DNA of 64,000 bases from Gnetum montanum. Its lineage: Eukaryota > Streptophyta > Gnetopsida > Gnetales > Gnetaceae. Below are positions 21,545 to 30,439 of this stretch, piece after piece. Numbering within the stretch: position 1 is the stretch's first letter; every line of letters starts with the position of its first letter. Position numbers and translations under genes: made by a program. The stretch is taken from contig MNCI01010865.1 in the NCBI GenBank assembly GCA_015680685.1, positions 64,274-128,273 of the forward strand, in the 5' to 3' direction. The notes beneath the pieces are model-generated. The model saw nothing but the letters and a program-made list of their open reading frames with translations. It searched no databases and was not told the DNA's origin.

Positions 21545-23773
21545 ATGGCTTCCAAATGTCAAATTTCTCCTTAGGCCCCTTTAGGTAGCCGCTCTTTATT
21601 GCCTAATAATATTTTTCTACACCAAAATAATGTTTTTACTGCTTTCGATCGGGTTCATAGCTTACTTGGAAAAGATGGTTTGCAGTTTCTCACTACTTCT
21701 AGATTAGCTGGTTGATTGGTTTTCCCAATTTTTAAACTTTCCTTTTGCAAGGGTGTTCTTACAGAGTGGTTTGAGCAAATATGATAATGAGGAAAGCACT
21801 ATTTTTCAATTAGTTTTTGGAGTGGTAACGATCCTTTCTCTTGATATCAAAGTAGTCTTATGTTTTCATCTAAGAGAGGATCCGTTGATTCCTACAACTC
21901 ATTCTCCATAATTTAAATCTTTCTGTAAAACAAAATTATCCAATTATGTTGATGATTCTATCATTCGCAAAACCAACTCGTTCGTAAAGATTTCATTAAT
22001 AATGCTTATTTTGACTTATGTTTCTTCATCAGTAGTAAGGTTCTATGGTATAGACAACAATCCAATGTTAGTTCTTATTCTATTTTCATTCTTCATAGTG
22101 CCATAACTGGTAAGATTTATGATTTGTCAATGTCATATTCCTCTACTCTTTATACTGCTATGATCGAAATTTCTATTGCCCACCAACATCCTTTAAAATT
22201 CTATACTCTATGTTGTGTACCTTTGATCATGTGTATGATCTTAAGTTATGATCATCCCAAAAAAAAATGTTTTACTTGTTACGATCCTCGATTATGCCCT
22301 GAATTTCTTGAAGATGAGAGAGTTATAAGGAGTAAGATTATGGGTGCCCAAAAAGGTCAATTGGCTTTACAACAATCTCAGAGTAAAAAAGAACTCAATG
22401 AGGTACTTTCATGTTTTTTTTTATTATTTCCTTATTTCTTAATTAAATATTTTTTATTTTATGTATTTGACAATGCAATCTAGGTTGTAGAATGAACCAA
22501 TGCAGAGTGCTGAATCTACACAAATTGAAGAAATTCAAGGTATTTCAACCTTTGGTATAGTTCAATCTCAAAAACAAGTCATAGTTCCTTCTTCCAAGGT
22601 ATATATTTAAATATAATTTACTAAATTAAATGTCTTATCTATATTTTTATATTTTCTTTTGTTATTATTTTTTTAAATAAATTTATTTTTGTAGAAACAA
22701 CATACTGGACAAGGTTCTAGTAGTTCAATAGTTATAAGACAATCAACCCAACAACAGGCTCAACAACAATCCCAACCAACTTCTCAACAACGTTCAAGAC
22801 GTGATAAGGGAAAGCAACTAGAGGTAGGTTTTAATTGTTTGAATACTTTATTCTTTTCCTTGTATAACGTTGATAATAATTTTAAAAAATAATTATTTTG
22901 CAGAGGTCTATGGAGCGACAGTATTTTATCCGAGAGATGGATAAAGGTGATGCAGGTGCTACTTCTGCACAGACTCCTATTCCACCACTATCTAGATCAC
23001 CACTCATACCTTCTTCTTTTTTGACACGTGGAAGAGGTTCCCTTCCACATGTAGTACCAACAACAATTTCTAAATCTATTCTAGTGGTTTCTTCTTTTTC
23101 TATCTCTGGTTCTTTTTATTTTATGGGAAAGATAGTGGCAGCTACTAAGTAAGAACTTATGCTTCTTCAGCGTATTAATTAATAAATTTTAGACAACAAA
23201 CCCTATTCTGTTCATGAGGATGTCTATCATCTACGAGAGTCACAATCATGCAATTTCAAGGCAGATTATGATTTAGTACAAGTTGGACTTCCATCATCTT
23301 GGCATCTAATTCCTGAGGAGGCTCTAGATGCTGTACAAAATCTGGGGCAACTCTTAAGAGAGTTGTAAAGTGCAACATGTTATGCTCGCCATCTGGATAC
23401 TCATGCATGTTTCCTTCAAATTGATAATGATCAATTTCAAGTAATATGTATATTTTTCTCTCTTTTCTCCTTTTGGTTTGTTGATTTATTCATAACTCAT
23501 AATTTAAATTTTGTTTCTATATAAAAAGGGAAAAGAATGAAAAAGAAACATGGATGATCGATCAGTACAAATGGAAATGTTGAGACTCAACTTCAAAGAA
23601 AAGAGGAATTAGTAGCTACAGTGAGACGTGCGACCGAATATATCAAACAGCTATGTGATGGACTAGTTGGATGTAAAGCAGTGCTTAGCAAAGCAAATGC
23701 TACTACTAAAGAGAGAGAATCCCAATTGAAGATAGTTATAGATCTTCTTGAATCATTTGGTTGTAACAAATAA
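21545..23773 (+). pseudogene. Antisense, intron-containing gene carried in the leader of element J (plant mobile domain-like)
   Basis: Five exons are readable: 21545-22402, 22491-22598, 22695-22823, 22904-23440 and about 23529-23773. The introns, 22403-22490, 22599-22694, 22824-22903 and 23441 to about 23528 (80-96 bp), are all GT-AG, AT-rich and phase 0. Exon 1 has a few stops and a frameshift. It includes FQLVFGVVTI and LDIKVVLCF, then a Pro-Leu-Ile after an Arg-Glu-Asp; this resembles the F.L.FGE.TITL.DV..L pattern of the plant mobile domain. A Gln/Ser-rich linker follows (exons 2-3). Exon 4 has in-frame stops. Exon 5 has one frameshift and ends in a coiled coil (ERESQLKIVIDLLESFGCNK, stop 23771-23773). 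The gene runs against gag-pol. The domain name is tentative. Confidence 0.7.
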
Positions 23774-23853
23774 TTATAGTTTCCCCTTTTCTTTATTTTC
23801 CCATTCTATCCCCTTTTTCTTTAATGATGTACTTGCTCTTCATTCCTTTTGAT

Positions 23854-23859
23854 AATAAA
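23854..23859 (+). terminator. Polyadenylation signal of the antisense gene
   Basis: AATAAA, followed by a second AAATAAAATAAT-type run, lies about 80 bp after the stop codon of the antisense gene. This fits its 3' UTR. Confidence 0.45.
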
Positions 23860-23965
23860 ATAAAATAATATTTTCATACATGTTATTTTTCTTAAATGTA
23901 CTTATGTTCTATGTTAATAATAAAGTAAGGTTTTTCTTTTATTTTGGTTCCTCAATCGTGGTTTT

Positions 23966-23978
23966 CTTCTATACCAAA
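23966..23978 (-). promoter_or_regulatory. Primer binding site of element J
   Basis: Directly inside the 5' LTR the minus strand reads TTTGGTATAGAAG. This resembles TGGTATCAGAGC, the site for initiator tRNA-Met used by many plant Ty3/gypsy elements, with a one-base loss and a change. Confidence 0.5.
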
Positions 23979-24492
23979 TGTGACATCTCGTTCTTGGATG
24001 TCATAAAAATACAAATGCCTAATTTATTATATTCATCATGGATAACATATCAAAAAGTTTATAAACACTTAAATAATGAATTAATTAGCAAATAGATAAT
24101 TGATACTAAATAATTAAGCAAGGAAAGAAAAATGGAAAAATTGTATTAATGGAAGAGAGTACTATAACGCCCTTTTGGGTTGTCTTCCTATGCCACTTAA
24201 GCCTTAGAGGCAATCTGGCACTGCCACCACGATTAGGCCTATAACCTGACCAGAAGGATGGGCCAGTCCCCTTCCTATCCTGCTTCATCCAGCTCCCATT
24301 ACTCGCCTCTCCAAGCTCTGCAACTCCATGCCAGCATGACCTCTAACCCCAGCCTTAAATAGCATAGGTCAAACCCTTTCCCAAGGGATACATGAATAGT
24401 CATAACTCCTCATAACAAGGTATCCCTTCATTAGAAGGTTAATTACATTGTTTACAATTGTTTCCACCCTTAACAAGGGACGGGACATTACA
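23979..24492 (-). repeat. 5' LTR of element J (514 bp)
   Basis: Partner of 15710-16223, with the same length and ends (TGTGACATC..ACATTACA on the + strand). It would hold the promoter of the element on the minus strand. Confidence 0.95.
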
Positions 24493-24497
24493 CTAGT
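24493..24497. repeat. Target-site duplication CTAGT, right copy (element J)
   Basis: Identical to 15705-15709. Confidence 0.9.
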
Positions 24498-25223
24498 AGT
24501 GCTGGTGGTAGTGCTAGAGGAGCATGGGATGTGTTGGCACTTGGCAACTAGTAGATTGTGTGAGAGGTAATGGCGAAGGCCTAGACGGCAATGGCATGAT
24601 GGGGAGGATAAATCACAGGCACTAGGACTAGTAGAGTGGTAGTCCTTGCAAGGTTAGTGTGGTCCTTGAAGGGTCCTAATGGTTCAAAAAAAATTATTTA
24701 TTTATTTATTTTACTTAATTTTTAATTTTTTAATTATGGAGCTTGGGTTTGAACTCGCAACCTCTTAAATTTAAGTTTTTTAAAATATATTTTTATAAAA
24801 AGAAATTATTTAAAAATTTACTTTTTTAGCTTATACTTTTCTAAGGGTGAAAATTATTAATTTTGATTAAATGGCATGCATACTGAGAAATCTAATATCT
24901 CCTAAACCATAACCTAGATTTTGATTAAATTGGTACCATTAGAATCATCTCAAAGAGCACTACACATTAAGCTCATGATAACACTAGTTTACTTGAACTA
25001 TTAATTAGAAAATAAAGGAAAAAGAATATTAGTTAAAACCTAATTAATAATTAACTACATGTTAACTTGAATTATACTACACTTTTCTTAAGTCGACTAC
25101 CCCATTAACAATGATTAGGGTTTCTGATTTTCCTTATAAATTTATGAAAAAGAAGTCTCTTCGCCTAAATCAATCCTTTTTGCATAGCAACTACAAAGAG
25201 ATTTTGGCATAAAAGGTTGCAAG
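24498..25223. other. Leader of element I (continued) with T-arm-like motif and putative antisense promoter
   Basis: 24738-24765 is the second copy of the T-arm-like hairpin. 24890-25010 matches the region upstream of the antisense gene in J. Then come a plant telo-box-like TAGGGTTTC at about 25115 and a TATA-like CTTATAAATTT at about 25133, both on the + strand, ahead of an ATG at 25224. No coding region was seen in this part. Confidence 0.45.
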
Positions 25224-25690
25224 ATGGCTCCTCCTAAAACACCACCAATTTTCATGTTACAACCTTTTTCCCAACTTGGGGTAAGGACTCATTGTAAATG
25301 TGGGATATGTAGACCGGGAGCTACAATCTTGCATACTTTAGCATTTTAGAGCCAAAAAATTCTTTAAATGTTGTTATTTCCTAGCTTCCCAAGTAAAAGG
25401 GGGTATCCTATGTCGATGTTTGGACTTGGGAAGGCTGAAAATGCCTTTGGAATTGCTAAAAATGACATTTTTGTGGATTTTTGTAGGGCTATAACCCCAA
25501 CTACGCTTGAGCCATTTTCAGTAGTCACAATAATCACATTAGCTAGCATCATCACTCCAAGACGTAGCAAAAGTGCAACATTGGGATTGTTAGAATTTCC
25601 ATTTTTGCAACAATAGCCAGCATAGTTACTCCAAGTCAACAACAACCAGTGTGGACAACATTCTTCACTAGGCATGACACTTTCCAATGA
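25224..25690 (+). pseudogene. Possible counterpart of the antisense gene in element I
   Basis: ATG 25224 begins MAPPKTPPIFMLQPFSQLG, followed by a GTAAGG that could be a splice donor. It stands in the same place and orientation as ATG 21545 in J and has a related upstream region. Beyond the first codons I cannot align it with the J gene, and the further open piece 25368-25616 is not recognised. This is a position-based suggestion only. Confidence 0.25.
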
Positions 25691-25819
25691 ATTCCATCAT
25701 TTTTGCAATTTCAAACTTTTTCCACATCTTTCACCACATTTGCCATTTTTCATCAACCTCAGTGTAGTCCACCAATGTTAGCATAGTAGGAATGGTATTA
25801 GCATAGTCACAAAAGCCCA

Positions 25820-26055
25820 TTTACTATTTATAGTAAATGGATGGGTTTTGTGGCAACAACCCATATGGAACTTACTATAAATGGCAACTATGTTGAAAGT
25901 AAATAATTGTTGACCAAAACCACCACAGTAATAATGATGCTAGTGTAGTTATCAAATTTTATTTATTATTTATAGTAAATGGATGGGTTTTGTGGTCATA
26001 GTCCATTCTAGACTTACCATAGATAGTAACTACATTGGGAGAAGATGATTGTTGC
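25820..26055. repeat. 142-bp tandem duplication
   Basis: TTTACTATTTATAGTAAATGG..GGGTTTTGTGG at 25820 recurs at 25962 with one or few changes, and the following AACTA..TTG.AAGTA part also repeats. The stretch lies between the possible antisense gene of I and the LTR of F. No gene is seen in 25690-26127. Confidence 0.65.
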
Positions 26056-26127
26056 AACTTGCACATTGATACCAATTTGTCAACAATCAATGGTAGTGGT
26101 GCATAGTTCCAAAAATAGCAACCCTAC

Positions 26128-26702
26128 TATGACATCCCATCCTCAGATGTCATGGCAAACATCAAATATACAATATATTAGACATTATATATACAAGGAA
26201 AATATACCAAATCTGAAATATATGTGATATTCAACATTATGTATAAAGGAAATAATAGGAAAAATGCAGAAAATGAATGAAAAGAATGCTTTATTAATAT
26301 GAAATAGTGTATCTGAATCATGCTCTGACAGTGTTCCTTGGGGTTTTCTTCCCTTGGCATCTATCCCTTAGAGGCAATCTAACACTGCCACCATGGTTAG
26401 GCCTATAACATGACCAGAAGGGATGGCTAGTCCACTTTCTATCCTACTTCACTTGGCTTCTCGTGACTTGCCTGTACCAACTCTACTACTCCATGCTGGC
26501 ATGACCTCTAACCCTAGGTATAAATGCCTTATGTCATACTTCCAAAGGTTATCTTAAGAGACACGCTCATTATTAAAACATGCCCTTTTGAGTCTTAATC
26601 ACAACTACCCTGTTGGGTCTTGTTAAGATAACAGTAACACTTGTTATGAAGAGACACCATCTTCATTAGGTAGAAACATCATCTGGGAATGGGGATGTGA
26701 TA
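26128..26702 (-). repeat. 3' LTR of element F (575 bp)
   Basis: Same type as the J LTRs but a separate subfamily, with a longer right half (GAGACA..CATC repeats near 26560-26690). The left neighbour shows no primer site, so it is a 3' LTR. No target duplication could be assigned. Confidence 0.75.
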
Positions 26703-26840
26703 ATCTACCCCCCTTAGGTTTTGCTCATCCTTGAACGAGACCACATTCATTATCTCTTTCTAGCTCCAATTCTTCTGTTATGATCATGTGCTTCAATAAT
26801 TCGATTTCTCCTTTGAACTTGAAGTTGTTTCTTGCTTATT

Positions 26841-26905
26841 CTACAAATAAGATATATGTGAGAAGAATTATATGGAAAATTAAATAATACTTTCTTAATA
26901 CTTAC
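26841..26905 (-). other. Candidate spliceosomal intron near 3' end of pol (element F)
   Basis: On the minus strand it is 65 bp long, starts with a canonical GTAAGTATT donor and ends CTTATTTGTAG. It lies directly before the acidic C-terminal coding tail. The equivalent places in I and J also have short AT-rich stretches ending in AG. Confidence 0.55.
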
Positions 26906-27000
26906 TTCATTTTCTAAGATAATAATAAGAAGTGAATTAAGGATCTACCAACTACTAATGACCAATCCTAATTAGGGTCACATAATGTGCAACTCGTATA

Positions 27001-27140
27001 TGGTTATTCAAGTGAAGGCAAGGCAAATTCTTTATTCCCAACTTTCATTACCTTATATACTTTACTTATCTAATTAAAATATAAATTAAAAAATGAATAA
27101 AATAATAAGATCATCAATAAAAGCAAGGGTGAGATACTTC
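27001..27140. other. AT-rich stretch, nothing recognised
   Basis: It lies between the pol tail of F and the CCR4-like pseudogene. There is no poly(A)/poly(T) run that would mark the 3' end of a processed transcript. Confidence 0.5.
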
Positions 27141-28335
27141 CTAATCTTGATCAATCATATGAACTAATGGAAGTGATTGTAATTCTACCATAAGTGGTAT
27201 GTGATCGAATGGCCTTGTTTGGGATGAGAAGGCTTGATCTTGATTCTTCTTAACTTCTTCTTTAGAAATTAACTCTAGTAACTTGGTAACTTGAAAGAAT
27301 CGAACATCGTACCAAATATAATCCAAAGGCTGAATGAAGAATGTTGTTGATCCATCCTCATGAATCATTGCAAAGTAATTTGTAAACTATGGTTCTTAAT
27401 GAATACTATCCATCAACATCATCTGCTCCTAAATTCTGGAATATGATTTTTTCTACTAAAGATTCAAAATAAGCAAAATATGCACTAGCCAATGGAATTG
27501 CATGTTGAATTGATGGAAACATGTTTTTCAAATCAGGTTCATCTTCCAAAGATTCCTTTACAGATCCATATTTTAAGAATTGATAAACACTACATCCAAC
27601 TTTTGCATTGAATTCTCCACAAAGAATAAATGAAACTAGATTGATATAACTTAGGAATAACTTCTTCTTCAAAATTTCTTCTATTTGTTTAATCAAGTAT
27701 GCTCCTTGACAAAGTCTAACATCTGAACATGTTGGTTTGACAATTAAATATGTGTTAACCATGCATACACATGTTCCTAATAATTGAATTTTTAAAATCA
27801 ATGCCAAGGCTATGTGATTTTTTTGAAATCTTAATTGTTGTTTCTTTCCCATCGCTTGAAGTTTTGGAATTTTAAAAATCATATTTTCTAAACTCCATTC
27901 AAATCTTTGTACCAATTCAAACTTGGCTTCTTTATAAAAAATCACACAACCATCCATGTTGTGATTTCTGAAATAGGCTAATCTATATGGCTCAAAAGAA
28001 GAACTTTCATGATAACCGTTTTGCTTATAAATACCTTTGTATCCCTTATTTTCCAAGTCTGGTTGCAATTGGTATAGAAATTCCCATGGCAAGACTTCAT
28101 GTAGGCACAAGACATTAGCACCCAAATCTTCTAACTCTACTAAGTTGCATGGATATTGATATTTATGCCAATCCAAAGCCCATGGTGGAAATAACGGATG
28201 TTGTTTCTTACTTGCTAGGGATCTTGAAAGCATGTTGTATGTTGCAACTTTCATTTTCATTCTTAGATTCTCTTCTAAATCATTTCTCTTCATGAGTATC
28301 ATACTTCTTATTAAAACAAGATTTTGAGTCTCCAT
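27141..28335 (-). pseudogene. CCR4-type deadenylase (exonuclease-endonuclease-phosphatase family) pseudogene, intron-less
   Basis: Two open pieces on the minus strand, 28335-27406 (309 codons) and 27368-27141 (75 codons), cover the EEP domain of the CCR4/nocturnin family, which shortens mRNA poly(A) tails. Motifs: VATYNML (Asn34), PPWALDW, NVLCLHEV (catalytic Glu80), DGCVIFYK (128-135), VNTY (194-196; NTH is usual), CGEFN (239-243; CGDFN is usual), and VYQFL. In the second piece come PLDYIWY and the catalytic DHIPL. A stop and frameshift at about 27370-27405 separate them. Two active-site residues have changed (Asp to Glu, His to Tyr), so activity is doubtful. The whole domain has no intron, which suggests a retrocopy. 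It has far fewer stops than the neighbouring elements. Confidence 0.85.
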
Positions 28336-28567
28336 GTTGTTTTGCCCTATGTTTTGATTACAAGATGGATTAATATACCCTTTTCTTAATGGTTGAAGAT
28401 TGTTCTATGTCTTCAACTAATTCTCCAACTAATACATTGACTAATCATTAACTAATACATTGATTGATAATCAACTACATCAACTGAATAACTACATTAT
28501 CTATTTTTATAATTACATTATCTAATTTTAATAATATTTAATGACATCATATAATTTTAGTAATATG
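28336..28567. other. AT-rich region with short repeats
   Basis: AACTAATACATTGA occurs twice (28425-28465), followed by several degenerate TAAYTACATTATCTA units (28490-28567). No gene. Confidence 0.5.
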
Positions 28568-28709
28568 TAACTATATTATCTAATTCTTAAAGACCTTTCT
28601 AGCCCCATTAAGAACACTAACTCTTGTAATGTAATTAATAACTATATTATCTAATTCTTAAAGACCTTTTTGGCCCCCTTAAGAACACTAACTCCTGTAG
28701 TGTAATTAA
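28568..28709. repeat. 71-bp tandem duplication, also dispersed
   Basis: Two units, 28568-28638 and 28639-28709, start TAACTATATTATCTAATTCT. The reverse complement of one unit is seen at 10694-10792. Confidence 0.8.
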
Positions 28710-28799
28710 TGACATGTCATAGTAATCTTAAGACTATCTATTAGGGTTATGCACTCAATCTTTAAGTCCAAAAGGTTGAATTTATGATATCATCAAATT

Positions 28800-29185
28800 A
28801 TTAGGTGTCTAGATGATAACTTTGACCTACCATTGAGTTTAGAAGGGTGAAAAATGTTGGAAATGACTATTCATATGTTGAAAATGGACACTATATGCTC
28901 AAGTTGTATGAAAATTAAACTTTTGAGGATCTTAAGGTACTATATTGGGCAAGGAGTCAAAACTAATTTTTAGGATGCCTTAGGATGGATCTGACTTCAT
29001 CATTGTGTTTGGAAGGTTGAAAACTATAGGAAATGACTCTTCGTTCACCAAAAAAGGCTTCTAAAATCAAAATTTATGACTTCTAGAGTCTAAAACCTTT
29101 GGCATGAAAATGAGACTTTTCGAGAGGTCATCCATCCCAATTCTACTCCAGGGCAAGCAAGCTTAATCCATTTTATCCTCCTCAT
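28800..29185 (-). repeat. Tandem pair of 5S rRNA-derived modules
   Basis: The second module (about 28976-29185) has the 5S complement CGAGAGGTCATCCATCC, TTCTACTCC and GGGCAAGCAAGCTTAATCC at 29120-29170. The first (28800-28975) carries a more decayed version at 28918-28958 (GGTACTATATTGGGCAAGG). Both have the same flank (GGTTGAAAA..TAGGAAATGACTCTTCG type) as the module at 14380-14700. Only the 3' half of the 5S RNA is recognisable. Confidence 0.7.
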
Positions 29186-29419
29186 TCTTTTGCACCTGTA
29201 CCTTCACCCTCAAATTAGTTGCCACTAACTTCATCCATGCAGGGTGAGATTCCTACCCAGTCATAGTAAAGAAACACCATGAGGGTTGTGCCAGCTCCTT
29301 AGCTGATTGGTTCAGAGAAAAAATCCCAAAAAAGACCTTTCTTTTGAACTAGCAATCCTTCTAAGCCCTCATAGATACCTATAACTAATGACCCTACTTC
29401 TTCCTCATCCTCTACAACT

Positions 29420-30230
29420 TCATTTGAGGTCCCTTCAAAACAAATGCCTCCCAAAGTGCATACTATAAGGTTGATCCATGTGGTCATAAATTGGATTAAG
29501 GTTGGCCATCTTCCCAAGAAAAGATATGATCCTAGAAGTCCACTCATTTATTTGCAAATCATTAGGGATTAGCCTTGCAACGATCTTCAAGACTCAGGTT
29601 CTAGTATGAATTTGATTTCCCACAAAATGTACAAAGCCTGAAACCTACCTCCACTCAAGAAGAGAAAAATTCATGTTAAGTTGGAATATCAATCCATCAT
29701 TGTTCCCTTGGAACTAATGGAGGACACTGTGACCACCATCTATGGTGGTCCTATCCTACTTACTTCCTAGTGATTTATGTTGATAACTACAAGGAGAACA
29801 TTCCAATCCTTATGGAAAGGGCTTAATTGATAACAATTAATGCATGGCTAGGAATTTGAGACCTCTCCTTGGAAATTTTTAAGAAAAATAAATTTGGAAA
29901 AATTAAGAGGAAGTGCATTCCATGCATCGCGTACAATGACATATGGTGCAACTATGTGTAGAAATTATGGACCGTAAAAAGCACATCTATCATAGCATGT
30001 AGATAGTATGCCGATGTGATAGAAATTTAATGGTGCTTCTACACAATAGCCACAAAATAGAAGGGCATCCAATTGCTGACAACTGATCCAAATAGTAGCT
30101 CAACAATATGCATGGGACCAACTAAGAGCCTTATGAGTGTATACATTGAAGGCATGGATGAACCAAAGAAAGTTCATCACCAACTCTTTAATGATGAACC
30201 TGCTGAAACCAACTAGGAAGAGTTGGAAAT
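29420..30230 (+). pseudogene. Protease and linker (element E)
   Basis: It starts in the MPPKVHTIRLIHVV region (about 29445). The retropepsin site reads LQDSGSSMNLISHKMY, with the catalytic Asp at 29591-29593. E keeps the classical DSG, where B reads DLG and D reads DLS. SIIVPLELMEDTVTTIYGG follows. Stops in place of Trp are frequent. The linker to RT (PTKSLMSVYIEGMDEP-like, about 30115-30170) matches that of B. Confidence 0.7.
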
Positions 30231-30439
30231 CCCTTAAAGCTTTAAACATGAGCCCCTTAAGTTGAAACCTTTATCAACTAGAATGGAATATGTCTTTCTG
30301 AACAATAGAAAGCTGGTTATCATCAATGCCAACCTTGCTCCAGTGTAGAAAAAGTACTTGTTGGATTTGGTCAACAAATGGTCAACAGCCTTTTCTTGGT
30401 CATATCCTGAACTCATTAGAATTGATCCTAGGATATGCT

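Larger units (their letters stand above)
15710..24492 (-). mobile_element. Element J: near-complete chromovirus with antisense gene, nested in element I
   Basis: An 8783-bp minus-strand element with two 514-bp LTRs that are about 90 percent identical by eye, a perfect CTAGT target duplication, a primer site, gag, protease, RT, RNase H, integrase, chromodomain and polypurine tract. It is the best-preserved coding element in the window: RT active site, protease Asp and integrase Asp/Glu are all still present, with only scattered stops. Its leader, between the 5' LTR (right side) and gag, contains an intron-bearing gene in the opposite orientation. Insertion into element I gives the relative age. 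Confidence 0.95.
10793..26127 (-). mobile_element. Element I: outer chromovirus (Ty3/gypsy), split by element J
   Basis: On the minus strand it has a 3' LTR at 10793-11294, a pol C-terminus with integrase and chromodomain region, a protease, gag, and a long leader. Element J (15710-24492) sits inside the leader with a perfect 5-bp target duplication. The leader resumes at 24493 and runs to about 26127, where the LTR of element F begins. Its own 5' LTR was not found. RT and RNase H are deleted. It is older and more decayed than J. Confidence 0.8.
26128..27000 (-). mobile_element. Element F: chromovirus 3' end only
   Basis: The LTR at 26128-26702 (575 bp) shares blocks with the I and J LTRs (GAGGCAATCT..CACTGCCACCATGGTTAG, CATGACCTCTAACCC). 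On its right side (+ strand) lie ATCTACCCCCC, the polypurine tract complement, and the last part of pol, including the acidic tail (EELELERDNECGLVQG). Upstream pol is missing: beyond about 27000 the sequence is unrelated until the CCR4-like pseudogene. The LTR start is TATGACATC, a decayed TGTGACATC. Confidence 0.75.

Noticed and set aside
26128-26702. 5' LTR of element I
   Set aside because: A polypurine tract and pol tail follow on the right and no primer site lies on the left, so it is the 3' LTR of another element (F).
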